From JBQSUQ01 sp052384575 (GTDB lineage Bacteria > Pseudomonadota > Gammaproteobacteria > Enterobacterales > Pasteurellaceae), in assembly GCA_052384575.1 (NCBI GenBank), contig JBQSUQ010000004.1: a stretch of 64,000 bases of DNA; one strand, written 5' to 3'. Below the pieces are notes generated by a model. It did not search any database and was not told where the DNA came from. It saw only the letters and a list, made by a program, of their open reading frames with translations. Positions 48,903 to 60,865 of this stretch are shown here, in pieces. The translations under genes and the position numbers were made by a program. Each line of letters begins with the position of its first letter. Positions within the stretch are counted from its first letter, which is position 1.

Positions 48903-51545
48903 TTAACCGGTGTTACGCATACCTGCGGCGATCCCTGTAATCGTAATCATTAATGCTTGTTCCAAATCAGGATTTGGATTATCAGGTTGCTGACGAATAC
49001 GACGTAATAGTTCAACTTGCAATAAGTTGAGCGGGTCAGTATAAACATTGCGCAATGCGATGGATTCTGCAATCCAAGGTAAATCAGACATTAATTGATG
49101 CCCTTTGCCTGAAAGCTCCAGTACAGTTTTGATATCTGCACTTAATTGTTCACGTAAGGATTGACCTAAATGCCAAAGCTCTTTTTTCACTAAGAATTGA
49201 TCATAATGTTCAGATAACCAAGCGTCTGTTTTACTGAATACCATTTCCAACATACCAATTCTTGTATTAAAGAATGGCCAATGTTGACACATTTCTTCTA
49301 AGGTTGCTCGTTCATTTTGTTCAATCACCTGTTGTAAAGCAGCCCCAGCACCTAGCCATGCAGGTAACATAAGACGGTTTTGCATCCAAGCAAAGATCCA
49401 AGGGATTGCGCGTAAACTTTCAACGCCACCGTTTGGATTACGTTTTGCGGGACGAGATCCTAAAGGTAATTTACCTAATTCTTGCTCAGGCGTTGCGCTG
49501 CGGAAGTAAGGTACGAAATCAGGGTTGCCACGTACAACTGAACGGTAGATTTCACAAGATGAGGCGGAGAGTTTGTCCATAATATCTCGCCATTTTGCTT
49601 TTGGTTCAGGTGGTGGTAATAAATTCGCTTCTAAAATAGCACTTGCGTAGAGATCGAGCGTTTCAATCGCCACTGCAGGTAAACCTAATTTGAAGCGGAT
49701 CATTTCGCCTTGTTCAGTTACACGTAAACCATTTTTCAATGAACGAGGTGGTTGGGATAATAAAGCCGCATGTGCTGGTGCACCGCCACGACCAATTGTG
49801 CCACCGCGACCATGGAATAAGGTCAATTCAACACCTAATTGTTCACAGAGATTAACCAGGCTTTCTTGTGCACGATATTGTGCCCAAGAAGCAGCGATCA
49901 TGCCGGCATCTTTCGCACTGTCAGAATAGCCGATCATAACCATTTGTTTATTATTGATGACGCCGCGATACCAACCGATATTAAATAGTTGTCTCATTAC
50001 TTCTTCTGAAGCGTTTAAGTCATCCAAGGTTTCAAACAGAGGAACAACAGGTAAGTGATAAGGGACTCCAGCTTCTTTTAATAATAAATGAACACCTAAT
50101 ACATCAGATGCGGTACGCGCCATTGAAATAATATAGCAAGAGATAACACCTTCTGGTTGTTCAGCAATCACGCGACAAGTGTCTAATATTTCTTTGGTTG
50201 TATCAGAAGGTGTCCAATCACGAGGTAATAATGGGCGGCGAGAGCTTAATTCACGAATTAAAAATGCCTGTTTATCATCTTCCGTCCAATGTGAATAATC
50301 GCCTAAACCAATGTAGCGTGTGATTTCTGCAATTGCATCGGTATGGCGCGTGCTTTCTTGACGAATATCTAAATGTAATAAGGTCACGCCAAAGCAAGTA
50401 ACACGACGCAAACAATCCAACAATAAACCATTGGCAATAATGCGCATGCCACAAGTTGTCAAAGATTGATAACTATCATTTAACGGTTCCCACAATTGCT
50501 CATTACAAGTAATAATGTCTTGTTCATTGTAAATAGGTTTACGACCCGCTAATAAATCATTGTGGTAGGCAAGGGTATTGGTTAATTTTGTACGTAATTC
50601 CTTCATTACCATACGATATGGCTCAAGGTGATCGCCATATTTCGCACGATATTCTTCCGTACATTGTGCAATAGATAATTCACTGACGAGTTCTTGAATA
50701 TCCGCTAAAAATAAGTCCGCCGCTTTCCAACGAGCTAAGTAGAGCACTTCTTGCGTGATTTTGGCAGTAACAAATGGGTTTCCGTCGCGATCGCCTCCCA
50801 TCCATGAGGAAAAACGAAGTGGGATTAAATCGACTGGCAATTCATAGCCTAAATAGGTTTTGGCATTATCATTTAATTGACGGAGAAACGCGGGTACTGC
50901 TTGCCATAAACTATTTTCAATAACAGCAAATCCCCATTTGGCTTCTTCAAATGGTGTTGGACGTTGAGTACGAATTTCATTGGTGTGCCACGCTTGCGCG
51001 ATAAGTTGTAATAAACGACGTTCAATACTTTTACGTTCTGCATCAGTTAAATCATCATGTTCTAATTTGCTTAAACATTTGTTGATTTCCACCTGTTTAT
51101 GCACTAAAGAACGACGAGTAACCTCTGTTGGATGAGCAGTGAGCACTAATTCAATTAGTAACTTCTCAATTGTTTTAATTACTTTCTCTTTTGGTACATC
51201 TTGTTCTTTGAGGCGTTTAAATAATGACTCAATTGAACGAGAAGAAGACACTTCATCATGATGATGGCGCGAAATAGTTTGATATTGTTCCGCAACATTG
51301 GTGAGGTTTAAAAATTGGCTAAAAGCACGAGCAACAGGAATGATATTTTCTGTCGTAATTGTCGAAAGAAGATCTAATAATTCTTGTCTCGCTTTATCAT
51401 CGCCTGAACGAGAGTCACGAGATAATACACGAATTTTCTCGATTAACTCGAGAATATCACTTCCTTGTGCTTCATTAATTGTTTCGCCTAAAAAATGCCC
51501 TAACATATTGATGTTATTACGCATTATTGAATACTCTTCAGTCAT
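48903..51545 (-). CDS. ppc: Phosphoenolpyruvate carboxylase
   Basis: 880-aa enzyme that carboxylates PEP to oxaloacetate, refilling the C4 pool. Catalytic motifs are [35 protein letters not shown] and YSDSAKDAG. The conserved MRNTG C-terminus is present. Its start [16 protein letters not shown] parallels E. coli Ppc. Terminated towards the glmM hairpin. purR lies upstream in the same direction, separated by 248 bases with a terminator. Confidence 0.97.
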   Translation of the reverse strand: MTEEYSIMRNNINMLGHFLGETINEAQGSDILELIEKIRVLSRDSRSGDDKARQELLDLLSTITTENIIPVARAFSQFLNLTNVAEQYQTISRHHHDEVSSSRSIESLFKRLKEQDVPKEKVIKTIEKLLIELVLTAHPTEVTRRSLVHKQVEINKCLSKLEHDDLTDAERKSIERRLLQLIAQAWHTNEIRTQRPTPFEEAKWGFAVIENSLWQAVPAFLRQLNDNAKTYLGYELPVDLIPLRFSSWMGGDRDGNPFVTAKITQEVLYLARWKAADLFLADIQELVSELSIAQCTEEYRAKYGDHLEPYRMVMKELRTKLTNTLAYHNDLLAGRKPIYNEQDIITCNEQLWEPLNDSYQSLTTCGMRIIANGLLLDCLRRVTCFGVTLLHLDIRQESTRHTDAIAEITRYIGLGDYSHWTEDDKQAFLIRELSSRRPLLPRDWTPSDTTKEILDTCRVIAEQPEGVISCYIISMARTASDVLGVHLLLKEAGVPYHLPVVPLFETLDDLNASEEVMRQLFNIGWYRGVINNKQMVMIGYSDSAKDAGMIAASWAQYRAQESLVNLCEQLGVELTLFHGRGGTIGRGGAPAHAALLSQPPRSLKNGLRVTEQGEMIRFKLGLPAVAIETLDLYASAILEANLLPPPEPKAKWRDIMDKLSASSCEIYRSVVRGNPDFVPYFRSATPEQELGKLPLGSRPAKRNPNGGVESLRAIPWIFAWMQNRLMLPAWLGAGAALQQVIEQNERATLEEMCQHWPFFNTRIGMLEMVFSKTDAWLSEHYDQFLVKKELWHLGQSLREQLSADIKTVLELSGKGHQLMSDLPWIAESIALRNVYTDPLNLLQVELLRRIRQQPDNPNPDLEQALMITITGIAAGMRNTG

Positions 51546-51756
51546 AAAAATACTCTCTTAAAAATTAAAAATAATGATATAGATATAACGAAAAAAATAA
51601 GTGAAATCAAATTTAATGGAAAAATTTATGTATTAGATCAATAAATGTAAATCTGTTTTATATTTTGTTTTAGTATTTCACTTTTTTATTAGAATATTTC
51701 TAATTTTGTTAGCTGTTTTGAATTGGCGTGCTGATTTATGAAGAAGGGAGATTGTC

Positions 51757-51786
51757 AAAAGTGCGGTGGAATTCACCGCACTTTTA
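51757..51786. terminator. Paired uptake-sequence terminator after purR
   Basis: Inverted uptake sequences (51759-51767 and 51775-51783) form the 13-base stem AAAAGTGCGGTGG/ATTCACCGCACTTTT with outer A and T runs, 8 bases past the purR stop. Confidence 0.9.
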
Positions 51787-51793
51787 GGACAAA

Positions 51794-52798
51794 TTAATTT
51801 AATTTTTTGACAGATTTACGGATGACTAATTCTGGATAGGTATCAATCACTTTACGTTCCGTTGATTTAATTTGTATGCGTTCAAATAATAAGCTAATTG
51901 CTTGCTGTCCTAAGCGCGATTTAGATTGATGAATGGTTGTGAGTGGTGGTGCATAAAAACGCGAAGCATGGATATTATCATAACCAATGATAGAAATATC
52001 TTCAGGCACATTTAAGCCTCGTTCGATGATTGCAGAAATTGCACCCAAAGCCATTACATCGTTACAACAGAAAATGGCACTCGGTATTTTTTCTTGATTG
52101 AGAATTTTATTCATACATTCGTAACCATCTTCAGGCTCGAAGAAACCTTCTTGAATCCAATCAGGATTGATATGGAGATTGGCTTCTTTCATTGCTTGTT
52201 CGAAACCTTGATAACGATTTTTTGAAATGGTTTTGCATAATTCACCTGCAATAATGCCAATTTCTTTATGCCCATTTTCAATAAGGTGTTTTGTGGCCAA
52301 ATATCCACCAATCAGGCTGTTGTCTTGAATACGGTCATTATTTTCACTGGCGATCCCCCAGTCCATAATCACCATAGGTACATCATTGAAATTATTAAAG
52401 AATTCTAAACTGTCTTGTGCATATTCTGAACACATAATAAGAATGCCATCAACGCGTTTTTTAGCGAGCATTTCTAAGTGATTTTTAATTTTTTCAGGAT
52501 CATTCTGCGTATTACATAAAAAAAGAGAATAGCCTTGTTTATAGCAATGTTCTTCCACTGCATGAATGATTTCTGCGAAATAAGGGGATTCACTGGTTGT
52601 AACAATCATGCCAATGGATTTTGTCGTATTTACTTTTAAGCTACGTGCGACCGCACTCGGCGAATAATTTAGTTGTTGGATTGCATTTAATACAGATTGC
52701 TTGGTTTCTTCAGCGACGTGTCTTGTTTTATTTATAACATGGGAAACAGTAGTGGTGGATACACCTGCCATCTTCGCCACATCTTTAATTGTTGCCAT
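51794..52798 (-). CDS. purR: LacI-family repressor PurR
   Basis: 334-aa purine repressor. The LacI helix-turn-helix is [20 protein letters not shown], with hinge helix [11 protein letters not shown], followed by a periplasmic-binding-like domain that in PurR binds guanine or hypoxanthine as corepressor. Length and the first residues match E. coli PurR closely. GGAG precedes the ATG. No clear ACGCAAACGTTTGCGT-type operator appears in its own upstream region. Confidence 0.95.
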   Translation of the reverse strand: MATIKDVAKMAGVSTTTVSHVINKTRHVAEETKQSVLNAIQQLNYSPSAVARSLKVNTTKSIGMIVTTSESPYFAEIIHAVEEHCYKQGYSLFLCNTQNDPEKIKNHLEMLAKKRVDGILIMCSEYAQDSLEFFNNFNDVPMVIMDWGIASENNDRIQDNSLIGGYLATKHLIENGHKEIGIIAGELCKTISKNRYQGFEQAMKEANLHINPDWIQEGFFEPEDGYECMNKILNQEKIPSAIFCCNDVMALGAISAIIERGLNVPEDISIIGYDNIHASRFYAPPLTTIHQSKSRLGQQAISLLFERIQIKSTERKVIDTYPELVIRKSVKKLN

Positions 52799-52981
52799 AA
52801 TTCTCTCCTAATTCGTTTTGGCTATTATAGTTTGAAATGCCTGAAAAATGTATGAAAAAATCTATGGGAATAGTAGAACCTTAAGCAATTTTCTCCATTG
52901 AGTGAATTATTTGTTAACAGTTATATATTTAAGTGATGACATTATAAACTATTTATAAAAACTCTATCTATAAATGCTACA

Positions 52982-53011
52982 TTGACAGTGATATTGAGTG
53001 AAGATTAGAAT
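52982..53011 (+). promoter_or_regulatory. Probable sigma-70 promoter of the beta-helix gene
   Basis: Consensus TTGACA (52982-52987), an 18-base spacer, TAGAAT (53006-53011), about 41 bases before the ATG. One of the clearest promoters in the window. Confidence 0.6.
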
Positions 53012-53052
53012 TTTTAACACATTCCGACCCTAAACCTTTATAGGAGATTGAT

Positions 53053-54363
53053 ATGACTATCTATGTATCTAATATATCTGAATTACAAACTGCTTTGTCT
53101 TCATCTGACAAAGAAATTGTATTAAAGCACTCAATTATTATTCCTAATGAATTGCACTTGCCAAATGGTTTCTCTCTAAACGCAGATCCAGCTGATCACA
53201 TCCTTATTGGTTTTGGTAATGGTGGTGGTTTAAAACTAACGGGAAATAATACGGTTAGCAATATTGCTATTCAAACAACGCCCACTGAACGAGCAATTTA
53301 TATTGATTCCTCCGAAGTCGATTTAGGCAAAATTGCTTTAGAAAATTTGACGGTTACAGGTCAAGTTCAGCTCTTATTAAGAAGACCTAATAGCAAACTC
53401 GATCTCTACGTGAATAATTTAGATATTGTTGCCAGTGATAGCCGTAACCGTTCAGAGAAACCTTTAAAATACGGTGTGGTAGTTCATCAGGGTGCATTCA
53501 CTTTGTATAACTACAATAGCGATAAAGATAGTTTAGTGACTGCAACAATCGAAAATATCCGTATTGGTCGTAAAAATGCTCCTGTGTTAGGAAGTGGTGT
53601 CTTTATTGGTGGGTTTAACGATGATGGCGGTAAAGTTATTGTTGAAAAATTAGTCACCGATGAAATTTACTCTAATGGAATGATTCCTTTCGGTCAACCA
53701 AATATTATTACTGGTGGTATCTTTATTTTATCAGGCGCTCATGCGAAAGAAATTGATAGCAAAGGCACAGTAACGACCTATGGTGTAAACGATATGGTGC
53801 TTGATGTATGGGGCAGCGTTGATAACTGGGTATGTCATAAAGAAATTACCTCTTACGGTACCAGTGGCATTGGCTTTGTGAATTTTGGTATCGTCAAAAA
53901 TTTTGATGCAAAAGCACCAATTAGAACCTTCGGTAGCGGTGCTCGCGCATTCAACCAATATGATGGTACGATTGAAAGAGCGCGATTCCACAGTTTAACC
54001 ACTTTTGGCGATGGTTCTATCGGTATCCAAGTAAGTAAGCCTGTGGGAACAATTCACATCAAGCATGACATTCAAACAAATGGTTCTGTTGGTGAATCTT
54101 TAGTGAAAGGACAAATTATGACTCTCGCTGCGACAGGGTTAAGTATCCAAGAAGGCGGTGAGATCCAGTCTTTAGTTGTTGGTGGTAACATTGAAACAAA
54201 AGGCGATAAAGTGACCACTTTAGAAATCAATAAAGGTAAACTTCTCAAATGCCAAATTGATGGAACAATCCAAGCTCTTGGCGAAAATGCAAAAACCTTA
54301 AATGTGACAGCAGAAAGCCTTGATAAGAAAATCCTAACGGAATTAGAAAGCAAAATTGCTTAA
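53053..54363 (+). CDS. Orphan right-handed beta-helix-like protein, function unknown
   Basis: 436-aa protein without signal peptide, membrane segment or translocator domain. The sequence is a chain of short beta strands with recurring turns roughly every 23-25 residues (for example VTTYGVND, EITSYGTSG, PIRTFGSG, SLTTFGDG, DIQTNGSVG, NIETKGDK), which suggests a parallel beta-helix. Catalytic residues are not evident; pectate lyase/hydrolase and autotransporter-passenger relationships are possible by fold only. AGGAG stands six bases before the ATG. No uptake sequence occurs inside. It is divergent from purR, and I recall no counterpart here in H. influenzae Rd. A strong promoter and terminator make it a stand-alone unit. 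Confidence 0.8.
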   Translation: MTIYVSNISELQTALSSSDKEIVLKHSIIIPNELHLPNGFSLNADPADHILIGFGNGGGLKLTGNNTVSNIAIQTTPTERAIYIDSSEVDLGKIALENLTVTGQVQLLLRRPNSKLDLYVNNLDIVASDSRNRSEKPLKYGVVVHQGAFTLYNYNSDKDSLVTATIENIRIGRKNAPVLGSGVFIGGFNDDGGKVIVEKLVTDEIYSNGMIPFGQPNIITGGIFILSGAHAKEIDSKGTVTTYGVNDMVLDVWGSVDNWVCHKEITSYGTSGIGFVNFGIVKNFDAKAPIRTFGSGARAFNQYDGTIERARFHSLTTFGDGSIGIQVSKPVGTIHIKHDIQTNGSVGESLVKGQIMTLAATGLSIQEGGEIQSLVVGGNIETKGDKVTTLEINKGKLLKCQIDGTIQALGENAKTLNVTAESLDKKILTELESKIA

Positions 54364-54375
54364 TGAATCACATAC

Positions 54376-54404
54376 AAAAAAGACCGCATTTGCGGTCTTT
54401 TTTT
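54376..54404 (+). terminator. Terminator of the beta-helix gene
   Basis: AAAAAAGACCGCA / TGCGGTCTTTTTT hairpin with a two-base centre and a T-run, just after the stop. Confidence 0.88.
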
Positions 54405-54437
54405 ACATCATTATTTTAAAGTGCGGTGCATTTTTGC

Positions 54438-56162
54438 CTAAATTCGTTGCATTAATCTATTGAAATAACCCATTGGTTTGTTTACTAATTGTTGGAAAGA
54501 ACCTTGTTCTACAATGCAAGCATTATCAACCACAACAATTTGATCAAATTGTTCTATTGCAGTTAAGCGATGTGTAACCATAATTAAGGTTTTGTCATGG
54601 CAATGTTGAAGAATTAATTCAATCACTTGGCGTTCTGTTTCGCGATCTAAACCTTCTGTAGGTTCATCCAGTAATAAAATTGGTGCATCGTTTAATAAAA
54701 TACGCGCTAATCCTAAACGGCGTTGTTCTCCTCCTGATAATGGGCGACCGCCATCACCTAACCATTGCTCTAATCCTTGCTCCAATAAGGAAGATAAGCC
54801 TACCGCATGAAGTACTTCAACCATTTTTTCATCGGTAATTTGTTGTGCGTTCGCAATTTGTAAATTATTGCGTAAGGTATCGCTAAAAACATGCACACGT
54901 TGGGTTAAGAAACAAAATTGTTCACGTAAACAGGCTTCAGTATAATCTGCGAGCAAATGTTGTCCTAACCAAATATGCCCCTCATTAGCATCATAATTTC
55001 TTACTAATAATTGTAATAATGTAGATTTTCCACTCCCAGTTTTGCCTAAAATCGCGGTTTTAGAACCTGTAGGAATTTGCATATTGATCTGTTTTAATGC
55101 AATTTCTTCTCGTTGAGGATAATAAAAACTGACATTTTCAATATTGAGTAAAATAGCCGATTTTTGCACCGCACTTTGTTGCCCATTGAACTGCACTAAA
55201 GGCGATTGTTCTGTAATTTCTGTTACGCGCTCAGCACTGGCAACTACTTGTCCAATGTGAAGGAAAGCAGCGCCTAATGGCATCAGAATTTCAAAGGCAG
55301 CAAGGGTAGCGGTGGTAAATAACGCGATAAAGGCAAAGCGATAGGTATCAGAACCAAAGTCCATTTCTGAGGCAAGCCATAGGGTTAGCACCACTAATAA
55401 TCCATTGGAAAATAAAGAAAGTGCGGTGGATAATCCGGATAAATTGCTTTCCCGCTGTTGATAATCTTGCCACTGTTGTTCCGTTGTATTCAGTTGTTGC
55501 TTTAACTTCGCTTCCGCATCAAATAATAATAATTCTGCCTGCGCTTGAATAAACTCAATAAATTGAACGCGGTATGCTGAACGGGATTGGGTTAATTTCA
55601 CACCAAATTGTTTGCCCAAATGGTAAAAAATGGTAGGAATGATTAACAGCAAAATGAATAAGATTGCACCAATTAATAGGGCTAGTGACACATTAAATAA
55701 ACTCAAACCGATAGTCATAAATAGAATGACCACAATCGCGCTGATAAAAGGCGCGATGAGGCGTAAATAAAGGCTATCTAATGTATCAATATCGGCCACT
55801 AAACGGTTGAGTAAATCGCTGTTACGATAGCGATTTAATACGGCTGGCGAAAGCGGAATGATTTTACTGAAAACCTGCACGCGTAGTTTGGCAAGTACAC
55901 GAAAAGTCGCGTCATGGGTCACTAATTTTTCAAAATAGCGCGCTGCCGTTCGACCAATGGCTAATCCTCGCACGCTAGCGGACGGATAGAAAAAGTTAAA
56001 TAGCGTACCTGCTCCAGCAATCGCAGTGGCAGCAAGAAACCAGCCTGATACACTTAATAATCCAATGCTGGCAGCCAATCCAGTAATCATTAACACTAAG
56101 CCTAAAAATAATGGCCATTTATTGTGTTTGAATAAGGGTAAAAAAGGGAGTAGTGAACGCAT
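54438..56162 (-). CDS. cydC: Heterodimeric ABC exporter subunit CydC
   Basis: 574-aa half-transporter: six membrane helices, then a nucleotide-binding domain with Walker A GKTGSGKST, signature LSGGEQRRLGLARIL and Walker B ILLLDEPTEGLD. With CydD it exports cysteine and glutathione and is needed to assemble cytochrome bd. It is the second gene of cydDC, 41 bases after cydD, with an uptake sequence in the gap. Confidence 0.95.
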   Translation of the reverse strand: MRSLLPFLPLFKHNKWPLFLGLVLMITGLAASIGLLSVSGWFLAATAIAGAGTLFNFFYPSASVRGLAIGRTAARYFEKLVTHDATFRVLAKLRVQVFSKIIPLSPAVLNRYRNSDLLNRLVADIDTLDSLYLRLIAPFISAIVVILFMTIGLSLFNVSLALLIGAILFILLLIIPTIFYHLGKQFGVKLTQSRSAYRVQFIEFIQAQAELLLFDAEAKLKQQLNTTEQQWQDYQQRESNLSGLSTALSLFSNGLLVVLTLWLASEMDFGSDTYRFAFIALFTTATLAAFEILMPLGAAFLHIGQVVASAERVTEITEQSPLVQFNGQQSAVQKSAILLNIENVSFYYPQREEIALKQINMQIPTGSKTAILGKTGSGKSTLLQLLVRNYDANEGHIWLGQHLLADYTEACLREQFCFLTQRVHVFSDTLRNNLQIANAQQITDEKMVEVLHAVGLSSLLEQGLEQWLGDGGRPLSGGEQRRLGLARILLNDAPILLLDEPTEGLDRETERQVIELILQHCHDKTLIMVTHRLTAIEQFDQIVVVDNACIVEQGSFQQLVNKPMGYFNRLMQRI

Positions 56163-56203
56163 ATTTTTATATTTTCCAAAACAGATAAATTTTACACCGC
56201 ACT

Positions 56204-57967
56204 TTACTGCACATCTTGCTTGCGCTGCGCTAATAATGTTGCAAAATAGCCTTGATCTTTAAGTTGATCATAATGCCCTTGTTGTACGATTTCGCCTTGT
56301 TGCATGACGAAAATTTGATCGCATTGTTTGAGGTCTTCAATACGGTGAGTAATCATCAATGTTGTTTGTTGTTGGCTAATTTGTGCAAGGGTCGTTAGAA
56401 TTTGATTTTCTGATTGCGCATCTAGGCTTGCAGTGGGTTCATCAAGTAATAATAAATTTCCTTTTCTCAATAGTGCGCGCGTAATGGCAAGGCGTTGTGC
56501 CTGACCAACAGATAATCCCACGCCACCTTCTTTAATCTCCGTATTTAATCCGATGCGATCAGTAAATTCTTTTGCATTTGCTTGTTCTAATGCAGTTTCA
56601 ATTTCTTGTGGTAGCGCTTGAATGTCGCCTAATAATAGGTTTTCTTTAATGCTACCTTGTAGCAACAATGGGTTTTGTCCTACCCAAGCAATTTGTTTGC
56701 GCCATTGAGTGAGATCGCATTGATTTAATTCAACATGATTGATTTTTAGGCTGCCTTGATAAGGTAAAAAACCGAGTAACACATTGATGAGAGAGGTTTT
56801 CCCTGCGCCACTTTGTCCCACTAAAGCGATATGAGCTTTGGCAGGGATCTTGAAATTCAGTGGTTGAGTTAGAGCTTTACCTTCAGGCGAAAGCACCACT
56901 AAATTTTCTGCTTGAATTTCCACCGCACTTTGATGAGGAATTTGTTGTTGAGCCTGTGATTGAGCCGTTTGGTAATCGCTTTCTAAAAATGTCACAATGG
57001 CATCTGCTGCACCAATACCCGCAGAACGATCATGATAATAGGTGCCGAGATCGCGCAATGGTTGATAAAATTCAGGCGCTAAGATTAAGCAGAAAAAGCC
57101 GGTGAACAAGCTGATTGAGGTGCCCATTGAGCCAAATTCAATTTGCCCTAAATAACTAAAGCCAAAATAAACCGCCATGATAGCAATGGAAATAGAGGTG
57201 AAAAACTCCAGTACAGAAGAGGATAAGAATGCGAGTTTTAACACATCCATAGTGGTTTTGCGGAAATCTTCCGTTGATTTTTCAATATGTTTAGTTTGAT
57301 CTAAAGTGCGGTTAAAAAGTCGTAAAGTTTCTAAACCTCGTAATCGGTCCAGAAATTGTGCACTTAATTTAGCCAGCGTATCCATATTTTGCTGGCTTTT
57401 ATCCGCAGCGGCTAAACCTACAATAATCATAAAAAGAGGGATCAAGGGGGCTGTTAGCAACATAATTAACCCGGCAACCCAATTGAGAGGAAAGATAGCG
57501 ATCAGGATAACCACGGGTACAATAACGGAAAGCATTTGTTGAGGCAAATAACGTGCGTAGAAATTGTGTAGATTTTCTACTTGTTCCAGCATAAGACTTG
57601 CCCAACTGCCAGCTGGTTTGCCATTGATCGTGGCGGGTCCCACTTGATGAATTTTATCTAAAATTTGTTGGCGAATATGATTACGTAATTGTTGACCGCA
57701 TTTAAAACCAATTTTTTCGCGCCAATAAAGGATGGCAGCGCGAATCGCAAAGCAACAGAGCAATGTGATAAATTGGGGGATTAAGGTGTTGCGATCGGTG
57801 CGTAATATCACAAAATGTTGTAATAAATTTGCTAACAGCCAGGTTTGTCCAATTAAGAATAATGATGATAGCGTTGCTAATCCTACATTAAGATTTAATA
57901 ATTTTTTGACAGGTTGTTGCTGTGCTCGCAACCATTTAAACAAATATTTCTGACGCTGTTTTTCCAT
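56204..57967 (-). CDS. cydD: Heterodimeric ABC exporter subunit CydD
   Basis: 587-aa partner of CydC with six helices, Walker A GQSGAGKTS, a degenerate signature SVGQAQRLAITRALL (LSVGQ instead of LSGGQ, usual for CydD) and Walker B LLLLDEPTASLD. It starts the operon. The 183-base gap to trxB holds an uptake sequence (58018-58026) and small inverted repeats at 58049-58073 and 58116-58142 without T-runs. trxB upstream on the same strand is the E. coli arrangement too. Confidence 0.95.
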   Translation of the reverse strand: MEKQRQKYLFKWLRAQQQPVKKLLNLNVGLATLSSLFLIGQTWLLANLLQHFVILRTDRNTLIPQFITLLCCFAIRAAILYWREKIGFKCGQQLRNHIRQQILDKIHQVGPATINGKPAGSWASLMLEQVENLHNFYARYLPQQMLSVIVPVVILIAIFPLNWVAGLIMLLTAPLIPLFMIIVGLAAADKSQQNMDTLAKLSAQFLDRLRGLETLRLFNRTLDQTKHIEKSTEDFRKTTMDVLKLAFLSSSVLEFFTSISIAIMAVYFGFSYLGQIEFGSMGTSISLFTGFFCLILAPEFYQPLRDLGTYYHDRSAGIGAADAIVTFLESDYQTAQSQAQQQIPHQSAVEIQAENLVVLSPEGKALTQPLNFKIPAKAHIALVGQSGAGKTSLINVLLGFLPYQGSLKINHVELNQCDLTQWRKQIAWVGQNPLLLQGSIKENLLLGDIQALPQEIETALEQANAKEFTDRIGLNTEIKEGGVGLSVGQAQRLAITRALLRKGNLLLLDEPTASLDAQSENQILTTLAQISQQQTTLMITHRIEDLKQCDQIFVMQQGEIVQQGHYDQLKDQGYFATLLAQRKQDVQ

Positions 57968-58150
57968 GTTTTTATTACAACAAATTTAAAGAAGGAATTG
58001 TAAAATTACCCCAAATAAAGTGCGGTGCATTTTTATTAAGTTTTGGAAGTTAGGATTCTACAAGAAATCTAACCTAAACGCATTACTTTATCTGGGGTGA
58101 TTTTGTACTCAATTTAAGGTATTTTTCTATGCGAAATACCTTGATTGGTA

Positions 58151-59113
<963 letters not shown>

Positions 59114-59126
59114 TTATTTAAACAAA

Positions 59127-59975
59127 TTAATATAATAATGAATATAATGAACGACGATATTTATTGGCAATTGGATCTGTGCCTAAGGCGGAAATAATGG
59201 CAAGGAATTGCTGTTTCACTTCGCCATTTTGGGCAGATAAATCTTGCTTCAAAATATCAAATAATAGGCTTAACGCTTCCTCATTTCTATTAGCTTGGTT
59301 TAATTGAACCGCTAATTTTAATGCGATTTCAGGGGTTGGATTCTTTTTATAATCCGCTTCTAATTGCTGAATTTCTGGCGTATCCGCTGCTTTAATTAAT
59401 AACTCAATTTCTGATTGCAAACTATGCCAACGACTATCACGATCTTGCAATGGAATTTGATTTAAAATCTCCAACGCCGGCTCTGTTTTCTTCATCGCAA
59501 CATAGGTTTCGGCATAAATTAACGCGATATCACTATTTTTTTGATCAGAGAGTAACCATGCCTCTTTTAATAATGGCAAAGCGGCGTCGTAATTTTCTGC
59601 CTCTAAATAATCAAGGGCTAAATTATATTTAATTTCTTCCTCTTTCGGTAGAATTTGGCTAAGACGTTGTTTTAATTGTTCTTCTGGCAACGCCATTTGG
59701 AACGCATCGACCGCTTGTGCTTCTTTGAATAAATAGGTTGTTGGCAACGCTTGAATACCAAATTGCATGAGAATATTTTGCTCGGTTTCGCAATTCACTT
59801 TTCCTAGTAAGAATTGCCCTTGGCATTGTTCACAATACTGTTCAAAAAGTGCGGTGAATTTTAGCGAAGTTTCATGACTTGGCGCATAAAACACAATCGC
59901 CAGTGGCGTGTTTTGCGAACGTTGTAAGATTTCTGTGAGGTTGTGTTCAGTTACATCAATAATATAGTTGCTCAT
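59127..59975 (-). CDS. cnoX: Thioredoxin-TPR chaperone, CnoX/YbbN-like
   Basis: 282-aa protein: an N-terminal thioredoxin fold (1-110) followed by TPR-like helices. The active-site CxxC is missing: the position after VFYAPSHE holds no cysteine, though Cys residues occur nearby (EQYCEQCQG). CnoX in E. coli protects proteins from oxidative aggregation and hands them to chaperonins. ATG at 59975 has AAGGA six bases upstream. An ATG two codons earlier abuts that site. Follows trxB's neighbourhood in conserved order. Confidence 0.88.
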   Translation of the reverse strand: MSNYIIDVTEHNLTEILQRSQNTPLAIVFYAPSHETSLKFTALFEQYCEQCQGQFLLGKVNCETEQNILMQFGIQALPTTYLFKEAQAVDAFQMALPEEQLKQRLSQILPKEEEIKYNLALDYLEAENYDAALPLLKEAWLLSDQKNSDIALIYAETYVAMKKTEPALEILNQIPLQDRDSRWHSLQSEIELLIKAADTPEIQQLEADYKKNPTPEIALKLAVQLNQANRNEEALSLLFDILKQDLSAQNGEVKQQFLAIISALGTDPIANKYRRSLYSLLY

Positions 59976-59999
59976 GTTCATTCCTTTAAAATGTATTAT

Positions 60000-60779
60000 T
60001 TATAAGCAATTCCAAGAAATATTTGATACAAGACGACAAGTATCACATTTAAAATGAAAAATATCTAATATTGGAGTGGATAATGTCCATTTCCCTTGGC
60101 AAATAGGACAACGACGTTGTTGTTCTTGCTCATAATCTTTGGCACCGACGCGATATAAATAGTAATAGGTGGGCGTGCCTGTTTGTTGTTCCACTTCTTT
60201 CGCCAAAGCATAGCCATGCTTAAATAAATGGCTATCAACATTGGAAATTTCAAGTAGCGCCTGTTGTTCAAGGGTTGAACCATTCATTTGTAGCTGATCG
60301 CAAGCTTGCCAATTTTCTTGCCATTTTATTAAATCCATACTTAAGTGCGGTTGATTTTTTAAGGATTTATACAAAGGGATTGGCGCTAAATTTTCCCCAT
60401 TATGCAAGGGTGAACAGGATTGCAAATGAGTAGTATAAAGTACTTGCCAATCAATCTGGTCTTCATTGGTTTGATCAGAATTAAAGTCTTCCGCCACAAT
60501 TTGAAAACTCTCTAAATTTACACCGCACTTTTGTAACTTTGCTAAGCAATCTTGCACAGGTTGGTTGTTGTTATCAAATAATAAGCTATGTTGTTCGGGG
60601 CAAATGACACGAATACCAAAACCATTACTTTGTTCTTGTTCCGCTAAAAATAAGGGGATTTCACGCCCTATAATTTGCCCGTTATAACGCCATTGATCAA
60701 TTAATTGATTTAATAACAACATTTGTTGTTCATTTTGTTGGGTTTGATTATGCGTGAAAAAAATATCGATTATGTACAT
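60000..60779 (-). CDS. Zn-ribbon protein of the DUF2310 family
   Basis: 259 aa, recognised as the DUF2310 type (Zn-ribbon-containing, possibly nucleic-acid binding). The C-terminus carries CPICQGKW and FKCDTCRL, a four-Cys zinc ribbon. The upstream part has no recognised catalytic motif. It precedes cnoX by 18 bases, likely co-transcribed. The family function is unknown. Confidence 0.82.
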   Translation of the reverse strand: MYIIDIFFTHNQTQQNEQQMLLLNQLIDQWRYNGQIIGREIPLFLAEQEQSNGFGIRVICPEQHSLLFDNNNQPVQDCLAKLQKCGVNLESFQIVAEDFNSDQTNEDQIDWQVLYTTHLQSCSPLHNGENLAPIPLYKSLKNQPHLSMDLIKWQENWQACDQLQMNGSTLEQQALLEISNVDSHLFKHGYALAKEVEQQTGTPTYYYLYRVGAKDYEQEQQRRCPICQGKWTLSTPILDIFHFKCDTCRLVSNISWNCL

Positions 60780-60865
60780 AGGGGTTGAATTTTGCTTAGC
60801 TTGTGCAATATATTAGCACATCAACGATTAAAAAGCTTAAATGGCTTTCTGAAAACGCTAACGCT

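Noticed and set aside
52799..53052. PurR self-operator upstream of purR
   Set aside because: No sequence close to ACGCAAACGTTTGCGT is present in the intergenic region.
54072..54353. Minus-strand frames inside the beta-helix gene and similar antisense frames across the window
   Set aside because: No ribosome-binding sites, no recognisable domains, and they mirror strong genes on the other strand.
58049..58142. Two inverted repeats between cydD and trxB as terminators
   Set aside because: Stems are short or bulged and neither is followed by a T-run. They remain unexplained intergenic structure.
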